Positions 1-10,676 of a stretch of DNA of 64,000 bases are shown piece by piece; the stretch's first letter is position 1, and each line of letters opens with the position of its first letter. The translations under genes and the position numbers were made by a program. Source of the DNA: Tubulanus polymorphus (lineage: Eukaryota; Nemertea; Palaeonemertea; Tubulaniformes; Tubulanidae); contig NC_134027.1 in NCBI RefSeq assembly GCF_964204645.1, forward strand, positions 15,488,485 to 15,552,484, in the 5' to 3' direction. Under the pieces are notes generated by a model. It searched no databases. It was not told the DNA's origin and worked only from the letters and a program-made list of their open reading frames with translations.

Positions 1-349
1 GCCAGAATATAGTTTTATCACAACAATGAAGCAAATCCTCTTGCGCGTGACAACGATAACAGTCTTTTTTCGCGATATGTTTGATAATCCTAAAATGTGC
101 CATGCAATTCTCGATAGGACATTCGAAATCATGTTGAACGTCTAACCATCGAGCGTTCACTAGCCAGCAATCTTCACAAATCGGTTTCCTGCAACACGTC
201 GTTACTCAAAAACTACCGTATGTAATTGTCGTATTACAATATTTGCAAATCGCAAATCCGGTAGACCAGTCGACATGATTTATTTCATGTTCCGTGGTAG
301 TTGATTTTTTTAGGAAAATGTTTTCCACGGTAATTAAATCGCCAGACAT
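1..349 (-). pseudogene. Cys-rich zinc-finger protein, runs off the left edge
   Basis: Reading leftward from an ATG at 349-347, one frame runs to the window edge and is broken only by a TGA at 207-205. The product has paired cysteines: CKYC near residue 36, then CC, CEDC, CP..C, CYRCH and CC. The spacing resembles a RING or related zinc-binding domain, but I cannot name the family. The gene is divergent from the PC4-like gene that starts at 754, with about 400 bases between them. The gene is partial in the window. The in-frame stop suggests decay, unless a short intron removes it; I saw no convincing splice pair around it. Confidence 0.5.
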
Positions 350-753
350 TTTCGTAAATCACGTCTCGTTTATGCGAGTGTAAACAAAGCGAGTGCGTAG
401 TTAAATCCTAGATGGCGCTAGTCCGTAATCCTATACAGATGCGTGCGCATGCGTGCGTTTGTGTGTACGTGTGTAAGCGAGTGACGTCATCCTAGATGAC
501 GCCATGATTACATAATCCTATGCGAGAGCGTGTATAGAGAGGGGAGCGGGGTAAAATCAGAGATGGCTTCTTTTGACGGCTATTGTGAAATCATAGACAA
601 GTTTAGGCGAACACATTTCGTAATAACATGTAAAACCATAAAACGAGTTCGGGCAAGTCATTTTCTGACAATAAAAACGCGTTGCAAATCCATAATTTAG
701 TCATTCTGCTCAGAGACTTTGAACCGTCAACATCATACAACATCATCGTAATA
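350..753. promoter_or_regulatory. Shared upstream region of two divergent genes
   Basis: This gap separates the ATGs of two divergent genes and has no long ORF. It contains alternating purine-pyrimidine stretches (GTGTGTACGTGTGTAAG) and a related motif twice, AATCCTAGATGGCGC near 404 and CATCCTAGATGACGCC near 488. A bidirectional promoter is an inference from geometry only. No TATA box or initiator is assigned. Confidence 0.25.
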
Positions 754-1580
754 ATGGATTCGGCCAGCGGACAAAGTATTTTAGAAATATCTAATACACC
801 AGTTAAAGCAAAGTCATCGCTTCAATCTAGAAAAAGAAAACACCCCTCGCTGAAACTCGACTTTAGTAAGTTTCTACTTATTTCCCGTATTCGAAACCGT
901 CAAATATTAAGACATACGTATACTGATATATGATATTTTATTGTTCTTTTAGGTTCGATCGTTAATGACAACGCTGTCGCCGGCCCGTCGAAAAGTGCGA
1001 ACTTGCGTAACACCTGGAACAATGACCCCGAACCCCATTATCTAGGATCTCTTGTTTACGCGGTGCGAAAACGTGGCAGGGGGTAAAACGTGTAGATTTA
1101 CGGTCCTACGAGTGCTGTGAACGAAGAAAACAACTGTATCCCACTAAAAACGGTATTTCGTTCGATCTCCAAGAGTGGGTGCATATAGATTTTTTTAAAT
1201 CCGATATCGAACACGAAATTGCGCGCGTTAAAGAAGACATCGAATACGTGGGTGTAATGACTGTTGGTCGTACGAACTTTATCAAAATATATAGGTCTAG
1301 TCACGATCATCGTATTTACGTAGATATCCGAAAATACGATCTATTCGATGAACCTCTCGGTGTTTCCCCGACTAGATGCGGTGTAAAACTAACATTGGAA
1401 CAATGGAAAAAATTGAAAGACATTAATTTTAATGACGATATACCCGAACTAGCCAACATGACGCCCTGTTGGTATGATTCGAGTCACTCGAATCAGGAAT
1501 ACAGGTGTCCGTACTGCGCAAAAGACACTTCTCGAGTACGAAAAACACCTGAATACGGTGTAATGATCACCCAAGTATAA
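754..1580 (+). pseudogene. PC4-like (transcriptional coactivator p15) protein with two PC4 repeats
   Basis: The gene model has a first exon at 754-865 (starting MDSASGQS, with a basic RKRKH patch), a donor GTAAGT at 866 and an acceptor TTTTAG ending at 952. The second exon reads in frame to KRGRG and stops at 1084. One base away, the next frame continues to 1580 and holds two PC4-like units. The first has VDLRSYE..KNGISFDLQEW (about 1092-1179). The second has YVDIRKYDLF..RCGVKLTLEQWKKLKD (about 1310-1420), followed by a C..CPYC pair. PC4 domains bind single-stranded or melted DNA and act in transcription. One missing G in the run at 1079-1083 would explain the frame break, so this is a pseudogene or a sequencing indel. 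The tandem PC4 arrangement is unusual for the single-domain animal coactivator and suggests a transferred or element-borne gene. Confidence 0.6.
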
Positions 1581-2570
1581 TTAAAGTAGTTTAAACGATA
1601 TTAATTAGATAATATTTATATCATAACCGAACAACAAAATATGTAAAAATACATCAATTTATATACGTTAGTTTGCGTTAAACTCTTAGATAGAAATAAG
1701 TATCCGAAATGACTAATCCAGGACTTCATTAAGATCCGCTCTAACCAAAGAGGATTAACTAAAGTGAGTTTCTATCTTTTATGAAATTTATGGTTTTTTC
1801 GTGTATGACCTATGTTTATCTACAATATTTATAAAAATATTTATGTTTTTTAGGACTAAATAAAACATTAATTGAATAAAAGATTTCATTTTTGACTCAT
1901 TCTGAGTTAACAATACGTTAATCTAGCATTTCGTTTCTATCCAGACCCATGATACCATATACCGACAAAGAAGGCAATTAATTGATTTAGATCAATACAC
2001 GACCACGATTGGGGAAAATAGGTGTGAGCAAAACCAATTACCTAGACTAGTTGCAGATGGGTCGATAGTATCCAAACACCATTAATTATATGTGGAAGAC
2101 GAAGGCAATTAAGTGATTTAGATCGGAGACACGTCCGAGATGGGAAATTATGTGTGAGGTTTCAAACCAATTACACTAGCAATAATTCGAACATTTTTAG
2201 TGCTCATAGCGCTGAGGTAATTAAATTGTTTAGAAAAAACCGAACAGATGGTCCTATATGCTGGGTGATATTAGACCCGAGTATCAAAAACACCGTTAAT
2301 TATATGTGATAGAATCCTCAAATACTTTGAGTAAACTGTTAGACTATGAGAATTAATCAACTAATTAGTCGTCTGACTTAGACCCATAAATAAGGGGGTA
2401 GTTTTAGGACAAATCATTTCCAAGATGTCTGTTATTGGAGCACTAAAATAGGACCGGTTATTGCGCAATACACAGTTATATTTTTATTCTGTAAACTACA
2501 ACATTCAAACATAGAACTGTAACCAATCAATATTGAGCAGCTGTTTCAGTCAACAACGATCAATAATAGA
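1581..2570. repeat. Non-coding, degenerate direct repeats
   Basis: No gene is seen. Three imperfect copies of a roughly 150-base unit lie at about 1965-2330, recognisable by GAAGGCAATTAA.TGATTTAGAT, CACCATTAATTATATGTG and ACCAATTAC. A second pair shares GACC.GTTATTG.GCAATACACAGTTA near 2451 and 2603. Confidence 0.45.
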
Positions 2571-2710
2571 ATAATGGAGAACAATAGAAATGCGGTCCAA
2601 TCGGACCAGTTATTGTGCAATACACAGTTAACAGTAAACAATACAATATTGAAACAGATATATACAATCGAAATTACATTTTTGATATCTAAGACCTTCA
2701 GTGTTATAAT

Positions 2711-3440
2711 TTATAATTTTGTCCAGAATTCTTTAATTACTGGATTGTTTCCAATCATTTCTTCAATTTCTGGTAAATATCTGACTACTTCACTAAATGC
2801 TAATCCTAATATTTTGAATTTTTCATATTTTATTAATCTACCTACTCTTCTCAGTTTTCTTTCAAAACCAGCACTGATATCTATGTTCTTTTTAACCCAC
2901 AGCCCCCAAGAAATCCCCTCAGTTTCTTCATCAAACATTGAAAACCCTATATTTAGATGACCCCCGAAAATGATGTGGTCCCATAGGTGATTTGCTTTTC
3001 TATTTAATATGGTTTTATAACTTTTTTTTTAAGATATCAGTAATTTCAGCAAATGAAATAACTTCTACACTTTGTATTTCCGGAAAGTTTAAATGTTCTG
3101 TGTCAATGATTAATTTAGATTTTAAAAACTCGTTCAACTCGTCTCCACTCATTTTCTTAGTTTTCGATTCTTTGAGTCCCAACAGCAATTTAAGTCGCAT
3201 TGCTGGTAATTTTGGTAATTGTAGTTCGCGCGGTAATTGTTTATTATGTATTACATCACTCAGAATTTTCACCATTTCTTGATGATAGTCCAAATGTTCT
3301 TGTAATTTTTGTGAAGTTTGTTCGTCAATTACGAGAGTTTCATCCTCCATTTCTATTGATTCCTGAGTTTCACTATCTATCGTTTCTGGTTCCTCATCCG
3401 TTGGTTGACTTGGAATTTCTGGTTGATCTCTGTATTCCAT
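2711..3440 (-). CDS. Unknown acidic protein, frame broken at a poly-A run
   Basis: The minus-strand frame from ATG 3440 encodes an acidic N-terminus rich in E, D, Q and S, then a mostly helical segment. It stops at 3015, just after nine A residues (3030-3022). Dropping one A puts the reading in the frame that runs on to 2711, with continuous sensible sequence (RKANHLWDHIIFGG then FSMFDEETEGISWGLW then VVRYLPEIEEMIGNN). The joined product would be about 242 residues. I do not recognise the family. It is followed on the same strand by nothing and preceded, about 350 bases away, by an HNH nuclease gene. The break could be slippage, a true mutation or a homopolymer error. Confidence 0.55.
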
Positions 3441-3788
3441 TTTAATCTAAAAGATGTCGTGAAAATGAATTACTGTACTTAAATATGTTTAAAGGTTTCC
3501 CTACTTCATAATAACTACAAAAAACGGTACTTACACTTAGATTTAGAACTGTAAACTGTGTTTTGAGAGAGAATATCCAATACGTACTATGTATGTGAAA
3601 GTTGATTTCTAACTGCCGACGTGGCGCACGTTCGACCAAACTAATTACTTCTGCACAGATGTTCTTTATGATGATGTTAATTAATTCTTTAGAATTGAAA
3701 ACAAGATATATTTGGCAACATATGTTTTAGTAGTAAGCAAAAGCTATGTATTATATACATACAAAGCTCAAATAGAATTGCCAGCTTT

Positions 3789-4463
3789 CTAACCACTGAT
3801 CAAAACCTCAGAATGCGGTTGATTCTGTGAAATACTATTCCATAATTCAACAAATGTCTTTGCTTTATCCAGTTGATCTAAATATAACTGTAAATCTAGT
3901 TTATTGGATTTAATTATGTTTTCCTTCTTTTCTAAAGGTCTTAGATTCTTCCAATTCCATATTAGCTTCTTATTATAATCATCACTCATGTCAAATTTAG
4001 AAATCGGCAACACGTGATCAATATGAAAGTATTCACCATAATTATCTATATTCATTTTATCATCGAATTGAAATATAATCCATGATTTTAAGAATTCATC
4101 TGAACAACCCAATAAATTAGATAGTGTTTCTGAATGTGTTTCTTTGTTGAATAATTGTGTTAATCTAGATCTTAAACATTGTTTTAATCTAAAATTAAGA
4201 TCTGTTTGATATCTTTCTCTCATATATTCTGTCATATAATCATTATAAGCTTCTCTATTATCTTCTCGATATTGTTTGGTATATAGTTTAAAACAAGTTT
4301 TACAGCAATATTGAAAACCATCTTTGCTAATCTTACGCTTATTAAGTTCTGTTAAAGCTAATTTATCTAATTCACATTTAGAACACTTCTTGTAGTATAT
4401 ATTTATAAGTGTTATTTGTAATATTGATAGTTTGTGGTTGTTCTGGTTCCATTTATTATACAT
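3789..4463 (-). CDS. HNH endonuclease with N-terminal zinc knuckle
   Basis: This is an uninterrupted 224-residue ORF. Near residue 28 it has CSKC, and near residue 55 CKTC, a treble-clef-type zinc site. A basic, Y/R-rich helical region follows, then the HNH core: FHIDHVLPISKFD around residue 145 and NWKNLRPLEKKENIIKSNK around residue 170, carrying the expected His-x-Asp-His and Asn residues. The layout matches small HNH nucleases common in giant viruses, phages and mobile elements, which cut or nick DNA; it is not a usual animal housekeeping gene. It shares strand with the unknown protein at 2711-3440. Upstream are AT-rich sequence and a strong foldback at 4714-4902. The source could be a virus-like insertion or a transposon cargo gene. 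Confidence 0.75.
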   Translation of the reverse strand: MYNKWNQNNHKLSILQITLINIYYKKCSKCELDKLALTELNKRKISKDGFQYCCKTCFKLYTKQYREDNREAYNDYMTEYMRERYQTDLNFRLKQCLRSRLTQLFNKETHSETLSNLLGCSDEFLKSWIIFQFDDKMNIDNYGEYFHIDHVLPISKFDMSDDYNKKLIWNWKNLRPLEKKENIIKSNKLDLQLYLDQLDKAKTFVELWNSISQNQPHSEVLISG

Positions 4464-4713
4464 ATTTTTTTACTAAATTGATTTTAGAAGTTCAATGATT
4501 TATATCATGTATTATTTCAATCACACTTTACTAACACTTTTAATGTTTAAAAATCTAACTCATACAAATATGAATATTGAAATAATGTTGTAAATATATA
4601 CTTTTATATCTATTCTATAAGAGCTCGTTAATTACTCACACTTTTATATTGAATAATCTATCAATTTATATGTTATTCATATATATTTTATTCATATATA
4701 TGAATATTTTAAG

Positions 4714-4902
4714 AGTAATAGGGATAATAGGCTTTCATATCAAAGGTTGAAGGGGTGAGTGAGTAAAAAAATGAAAATAATAATAATTTACAGTTGAATT
4801 AGGAGTGTGCGCGACTAATTCAACTGTAAATTATATTATTTTCATTTTTTTACGAGCTCGACCTTTCGACCTTTGGTATGAAAGCCTATTATCCCTATTA
4901 CT
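4714..4902. repeat. Foldback (inverted repeat) element
   Basis: Left arm 4714-4801 and right arm 4816-4902 are imperfect reverse complements, enclosing a 14-base loop. Outer ends read AGTAATAGGGATAATAGGC and its complement; inner ends read TTTACAGTTGAATTA and its complement. The arms differ mainly around 4750-4770. No clear target duplication was found. A short AT palindrome (ATATATGAATA type) lies just to its left. It abuts the Helentron helicase remnant on its right. It is probably a MITE-like insertion. Confidence 0.7.
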
Positions 4903-5956
4903 AGTATGAATGCCATACTTACAGTTGCAGCAAAGACCCTAGGTTTGCACTCAATTTTGGATATTGTGGTTGATCTACGGTATGAAATCACATCAAATAT
5001 TGACACAATGATGGTCTCGCAAATGGAGCAAGTTGTATTGTAAAAAAACTCATTATTTATCCAATAACCCAATTCCTGCCATTATGTGGGTCAAATTTAA
5101 AGAAGATAAAATTGGTCTCAAGTGGAAATCTAATCATGCTTAACTCTATGGCAGTAATATCAATAAGTCATGGATCCCCATTTTACCTGTGTCTAGACAA
5201 TTTCTAGTTGGCCGAAATTCAACTGCAACTGTCGTTCAGAAACAGTTTCCATTGAGACTATCTGTAGCCAAAACTATCCATAGAACCCAGAGCGAAACTA
5301 TGAATACGATTGTTGTAGACTTTTCTGGAGCAAAGATTGATCATATTCACTATGTTGGACTTAGTAGGTGTAAAGAAACCAGCAGTGCAGTCGCAATGGA
5401 CATGTCCAGGTTACGCAACTCGCAACAATTACAAATAAGCCAAGAATTCTTTTACAAGACAAAAACATATCTTTCACATTTATGTTTCAAAATGTGAGAT
5501 CTTTAATGGTTCATTTCTAAAATATTGTTGCCGATTCGGCATTGACAGAATCATTAGTGGCAGCATTTACTGAAACAAAACTTAAACCTAGAACTAAGGA
5601 AAATTTTGATTTGCATGATTATGCTCTTTTGAGAAACGATTTATCAAGCAGTTTCTGTCATGGAACAGCTATGTTTGTTCACTCCTCACTCTCAGGTAAC
5701 GATTTCAGAATCTTGATTGCACATCAAGTTGAACTCGCATTTATACGTTTGGATAAATATAAGTCATTGTGCTATGGAATTAACATTTTGACCGTTCACC
5801 AAAGGTATCATTTGCTGACCTATTACAATCTCTTGAAGCTGTAAAAAGAATGTTTCTACATGATGTTTCTATTATTGTGTATGGAGATTTTAATACGGAT
5901 GCTGTAAAGGAAAACAATTTCGAATATGAAATTTTGAGAAATTACATGTCTGAACT

Positions 5957-7372
5957 AGGGGTCCAGGGACACCATGCCCACATGGGAAGTGGTTTCAAAT
6001 GCTCAACAATCTAACAATTTCAATACATATTGCCCCCTAGTGACCATATACAAAAACCAATGACCATGAAACCCACCACAATCATAGAACTTGTCAGCAG
6101 CTATGATTTTGTAATTGATTGTGATAACAAAATATGCCTTGTTACCAATTTAATAGGGACATACTAATAGGGACATAAGTTATTCTACTATTCAACGCCC
6201 CCTGGTGACCATATGCAAAACCCAATGACCTAAAAACTCACCACAATCGTAGTTGACATACAACTTTGCAATTGATCATGGTAACAAAATATGCCTAGGT
6301 ACCAATCTAATAAGGAAATACTAAGCTATTCTACTATTCAACGCCCCCTGGTGACTATATGGAATAACTCATGTCCTTAAAAACTTACCACAATCATAGA
6401 CGATGTCATGAACTACAACTTTGCAATTGATCATGGTAATAAAATATGCCTTGGTACCAATCCAATAAGGAAATGCTAAGTTAACTTACTTTTCAACGCC
6501 CCCTGGTGACCATAAAGAATAACTAATGTCCTTAAAACTCACCAATATCATGGAAGATGTCGTGAGCTGCAACTTTGCAATTGACTGTGGTAACAAAATA
6601 TGCATAGGTACAAATATAATATAGAAATACTAAGTTATTGTATTATTCAACGCCCACTGGTGGCCACATACAAAATCAATGACCTTGAAACTCACCAAAA
6701 TCATAGGACACGTTATGGGCTACAGCTTTCCAATTGAATGTAGTAATACAATATGCTTAGGTATGAATTTAATGTAGAAAAACTTTTTCCCACCGACGAA
6801 TGAGTACTGATGACACCAAGATGGCCGCCAATTGTGTCATCATTGGCTGAACAAAAATACCTGTCTCAGGTATAAAACATCCCTTTCCAAAGAATACCCA
6901 TCACAAATTGCAATGAGAAATGGCAAACCTGTAGGAAGCTACAAGACCTAGAATTCTGGCCAAAATTGACATTTTTGGGCACTAAAAAGGTCATAGGACG
7001 GCCATCTTGAGTCAGGTCAACCCAATTTTTCTTATGCTGATGGGCCCTTCGTAGATTCAAATACAAACCAAAGATCAAGGTAATTGATCAAAGCGTCTTC
7101 AAAATTTCCCTCAAAAACTTTGAAAATGTTTAAAAAGTGCTGATTATGGCGAACAACAATGGCTGCCAGTCGGCCATCTTGAATCTGACATGGCCAGTTT
7201 TGGGGCTGAAGATGTGTCTAGGGTAGATACATGTATAAACCAAATAGCAAGACATAACCTTGAAGCGTCTTCAAAACTTCCCAAAATAACTGGAAGCCGT
7301 CTACGGACGGACGACGGACGAAAAGTGAACGCAATAGCCCGCTGGGACTAAAGTCCCAAGTGGGCTAAAAAT
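5957..7372 (+). mobile_element. Hairpin-ended repeat, copy A (longest)
   Basis: The element starts AGGGGTCCAGGGACACC and ends with GGACGGACG runs, a 29-base hairpin (7337-7365; arms GCCC.CTGGGACT and AGTCCCA.GTGGGC around AA) and CTAAAAAT. It sits inside the Helentron endonuclease frame. Deleting exactly 5957-7372 gives GAACT joined to GGTCATGC, which keeps the frame open. No target duplication is visible, and all three copies follow AACT. A 3' hairpin followed by CTAA and no target duplication fit a Helitron-like non-autonomous element, but the 5' end is not canonical. Other copies are at 16947-17503 (minus) and 45616-46704. Confidence 0.75.
6027..6780 (+). repeat. About five tandem 150-base units inside copy A
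   Basis: Units begin near 6028, 6193, 6339, 6494 and 6648, with the landmark CAACGCCCCCTGGTGACCATA, followed by CCAATGACC, ACTCACCA.AATCATAG, CTACAACTTTGCAATTGA and AACAAAATATGC. Spacing is 146-165 bases. Copy C of the element has about two and a half units, and copy B has none. Confidence 0.8.
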
Positions 7373-7494
7373 GGTCATGCAAGCAATTCAAATATCAGAT
7401 AACCACTGATTATGGTTCAGCACTTGATCATCTCTATACAAATTTGATTGATATAAACTATGGAATATTGGAACATCTCAACTTATTTGACATA

Positions 7495-7601
7495 CAGTGG
7501 AACCTAATTACAACTAACTTCAAAGGACCAGAAAATCGTTATTACCATGGTTCATTATATCCAGTATGAAAATAATAGTTCGTTATACCCAGTTTCCACT
7601 G
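7495..7601. mobile_element. Short TIR element (Tigger/pogo-like MITE), TA target
   Basis: A 107-base element has ends CAGTGGAA.CT and AG.TTCCACTG, flanked by TA on both sides (7493-7494 and 7602-7603). The body has the GTTATTA..GGTTCATTATATCCAG pattern of widespread pogo/Tigger-type MITEs. It lies at the end of the Helentron endonuclease remnant. Confidence 0.7.
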
Positions 7602-8940
7602 TATATCAAAGATCCTAATGTTGATTAATTGATGCGTGTTTTATTTATGCAGAAGGGTATGTTTATATTGCATCTTTTTCTGATTTTCCAGATGATACCC
7701 ATTAAATCATTATTCAAGTCGTCAGCTAGAAAGCCATATGACCTGGTGAAAGGTGTCATAATCAAGAAAAAGCTTATTGATTAAAAGATGGTCATTAGTA
7801 GACAACTCGGAAGCAGTCAAGTGCATCACATCGGAACCAGCCCATTTTCATGAGATAACAATCGATGATGTAGTGACAATATCTAACTTTCTATATGGTA
7901 GAACAGTTTTGCTTTTAACGAAATCTACAAAAATTTCTCAAACATAGGGATCTTAATACCTGACGATGTCCGCACAAAAGCAATTAATCTGATAGAGCCT
8001 GCACCACCATAGAACATCAGGCCATAAAACGTCAGCGAGTCATCTAAGCTGGTATCATTTACCGCTATTGTGGATCAGGTGAGTGATTTCTCTTTCAGTT
8101 CATATTAAGTCACTGAAAGTGGCTATTGGCAGCAGTTTGATTCTGCTAGATCATTGATGAGATTTGAGATTTTTCCATTATGCCTTGTGGGTTAGTTAAT
8201 TGGATTACTGCATGATCCACTTGCTTAATAAGTTGTTTATTTGTTTGATCTATTTATTGTAATTGATGGCAATTGTGAAATATAAGTCAATTTTGAAAAA
8301 AAAGGATTGATTATGAATGGAACTCTATTTCTTGTAGGACAAACAGCCGAAGAATGTCTCTTCTCCGTCTAAAACTAATACTACAGTAAGAAATATAGTC
8401 CTGACTGATACTTCTGGTGAGAAGCTATGAGCTATGGGAGCATCTGGCAAACGAGCAATTTACTTCAGGAGATCGTATCAGCTTAACATCTATGACATTA
8501 AAGCAAGATAGTTTTCACAAAGAATTAGTGCTTAAACAAACAAAACTATCCACTGTTACGGTAAGTACAGTTGTCAGTTTGATCCAAAGATAATACCATC
8601 ATTTGTCAACATATAACATGTATTTTTGCATTAAACAACCATTCAAAGCTCTCTTGTTTGCAACGTAGAAAATAAGATCAAAAGAAAATAAGAAATTCAT
8701 GATTTTGACAAAGTCAATTCTAGCTGCCACAAAATTGTATAGGTTTCAATAGTGACAACCAGGAATTGATCATATATCCACCCTACTCTAAAAAGAATAA
8801 TTAAGCCTACTGGTATCGGTGTTGTTTGATTAATTACTTTGTTTATATGCCTTGTCATGTATGCATCAGTCCGATTGTCTCTGTGTGGTAATCAATGGAC
8901 ATCAATAGACATTTAAGCTATTAAAAACGATCATTGAAAC

Positions 8941-9634
8941 TAAAGTCTATCCCAGAAGTTATGACCGCGGTGCATCAAAGAGTTGTTACACTAACATATC
9001 AGGATCCCTGTGGTTTCTATCACTCAGCCTTACGAGTAATTGAGGTCAAGCGACTACTGCATTCAAGAGTGAATAATATACCATCAACTGGCCATTCATT
9101 AAAGGATATAAAATTCCAATTTTTATAATTTTACAAAATCCTTTCTTGGATTTTTAGTTTCATTTTGGGAATAATCATGTCATGTGGCAAATTCAATCTG
9201 ATTGATTTTGTACATCTATTAACTCCTCAGAGTGTGAGCATATATAATCTGGAATCATCTCATGAGTCGAGTGGTGTTGTTTTGCTTGAAACACCATCTA
9301 AATATAATCTTTCAACTTGGAAATTGGTTTTGACACTTCATAATGTAAACACTGACTTCAGCATCCAGCGAAAATATTCACTCTCGAATGCAACAAGACT
9401 TCAAAACTGAATTTTCATCGCTTATTACTTCATTTTCTTGGATTAAGTGTGGAAAAGTTTTGCTCTTTATTAACTCTTGCCTGTAACCATAGCAACAAGC
9501 AGCTGGGGTCCAGCGAGTCAGTGATGCTCATGGTGAGTTTGACCACTTAAAGCTGTCAGTATCAATTAAATTGTTGTTGATACTGGCTCTTTGAGAGTGA
9601 AATGCCGCGGTCATAACCACTGGGATAGACTTTA
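8941..9634. mobile_element. TIR element inside an intron of the OB-fold gene
   Basis: TAAAGTCTATCCCAG..GTTATGACCGCGG at 8941-8971 recurs in inverted orientation at 9604-9634, with CAAAGAG internal to both. The two ends enclose about 690 bases with no recognisable transposase; the 81-residue ORF at 9165-9410 is unknown. No clear target duplication is seen. It lies wholly between exons ending at 8562 and starting at 9912. Confidence 0.55.
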
Positions 9635-10279
9635 TTATACCAGTGAGAATTAAGAGCACTGTCTTTTCCAATTCATAAAATTTGCAATAAAACTTTGATC
9701 ACTATTTCTCTATTTCTTGTAACCTGAAAATACTAAGTTGATACTAAGTATATTCGCCATTAGTCAAGGTCAATATTTTAAAGATATTAAGTTGGGTGTT
9801 GAAAATTCGACTTATTCCCCAGCTTTTACAGTACACTAGAAACTTGGTGATTAAGCACTTTATTTATGCATTGATAATTGATGTAAAATCTGTTGATACC
9901 TTTGATTGCAGGTCCTTCCTCCAGAGATCAGAGCTATCTTTGCAAAGATGCTTGGAATTGAAGAAGAACCTCAGGAAAAATACACGATTACAGCTCTTCC
10001 TGCTGATGGTCAAGCACATTACATGTATGTAAACAAACATTGCACACAATATGTGGGTTAGAGGCGTACGATGTAATAACTAGAGATCAACTCCTACTAC
10101 AATTATGCTCTCTTCCACTGACAAATTATGCCATACAAGGTAATATTGAAAATGACATTTGCATCCTGGATGTAGATTATCATAGAACTAATTATCAATG
10201 ATATTGAATGATATGGTTAAGATGAAATCAATCCTGCAGTTGATACCCATATGTAACACAGCTGCATTGAAATACCAGT

Positions 10280-10450
10280 TGTGTCAATTTTTTTTCGGAA
10301 TGATTTTAAGGACAGCCTATTGCTTTACAAATGGAGCGAATTTAAATGATTTAGTGTTCACTGCAACTGAGCATATATTCATGCAGATCATGCATTCAAG
10401 CATCCATTCTCCAATTTCTAGAAAAAAAAATTTTGAAAGAGGGCCTTGTT
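10280..10450 (+). repeat. Dispersed repeat, inverted copy at 49738-49890
   Basis: Words such as AAATGGAGC.AATTTAAATGA, CATTCTCCA and TTTTGAAAGAGGGCCT are shared with the reverse complement of 49738-49890. The family is unknown and has no coding potential. Confidence 0.55.
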
Positions 10451-10630
10451 AAAATTTACAGGAACTGGAAACGCAAAAATCCAATCAGAGAGTGATATCT
10501 CTTCTGATTAGATGCTTCTATTGCAAATTCAATCAAATTTCATTCTGCAAGAAAACATCTTATTCAATATTATCAAACAAAATACATCCAATTTTTTCTT
10601 TTGAAATGTTTTACGACTAAATTCTCTGAT

Positions 10631-10676
10631 TTATAACAATTTTAACTAATTGAATAATTAGTTAAAATTGTTATAA
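10631..10676. repeat. Perfect 21-bp palindrome arms
   Basis: TTATAACAATTTTAACTAATT (10631-10651, 21 nt) faces its exact complement at 10656-10676 around a GAAT loop. It is AT-rich and sits in the last intron of the OB-fold pseudogene. It may be a tiny foldback or a recent palindrome; there is no U-run, so no terminator is implied. Confidence 0.8.

Larger units (their letters stand above)
4915..7490 (+). pseudogene. Helentron helicase C-terminus plus endonuclease, interrupted
   Basis: From about 4915 the translation matches the end of a Pif1/Helitron helicase: DLRYEITSNIDT, then an ORF at 5189-5497 with VGRNSTATVV, QFPLRLSVAKTIHRTQSET and HIHYVGLSRCKETS (motifs V and VI; the usual KSQG reads RTQS). 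It is followed directly by an endonuclease/exonuclease/phosphatase domain (FQNVRSL, AAFTETKL, VYGDFNTDA) to 5956. After removal of the repeat at 5957-7372 the endonuclease resumes (MQAIQISD, then TTDYG-type TDYGSALDHLYTNL) to about 7490. Helicase followed by this nuclease is characteristic of Helentrons (Helitron2). Several frameshifts are present and the Rep part is absent, so it is a dead fragment. Confidence 0.8.

Noticed and set aside
4716-4735. TAGGGATAA motif resembling the I-SceI homing site near an HNH gene
   Set aside because: Only the first nine bases match and the motif is simply the end of the foldback arm; the nearby nuclease is HNH, not LAGLIDADG.
9165-9410. 81-codon ORF inside the intronic TIR element
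   Set aside because: No transposase motif or conserved pattern could be seen.
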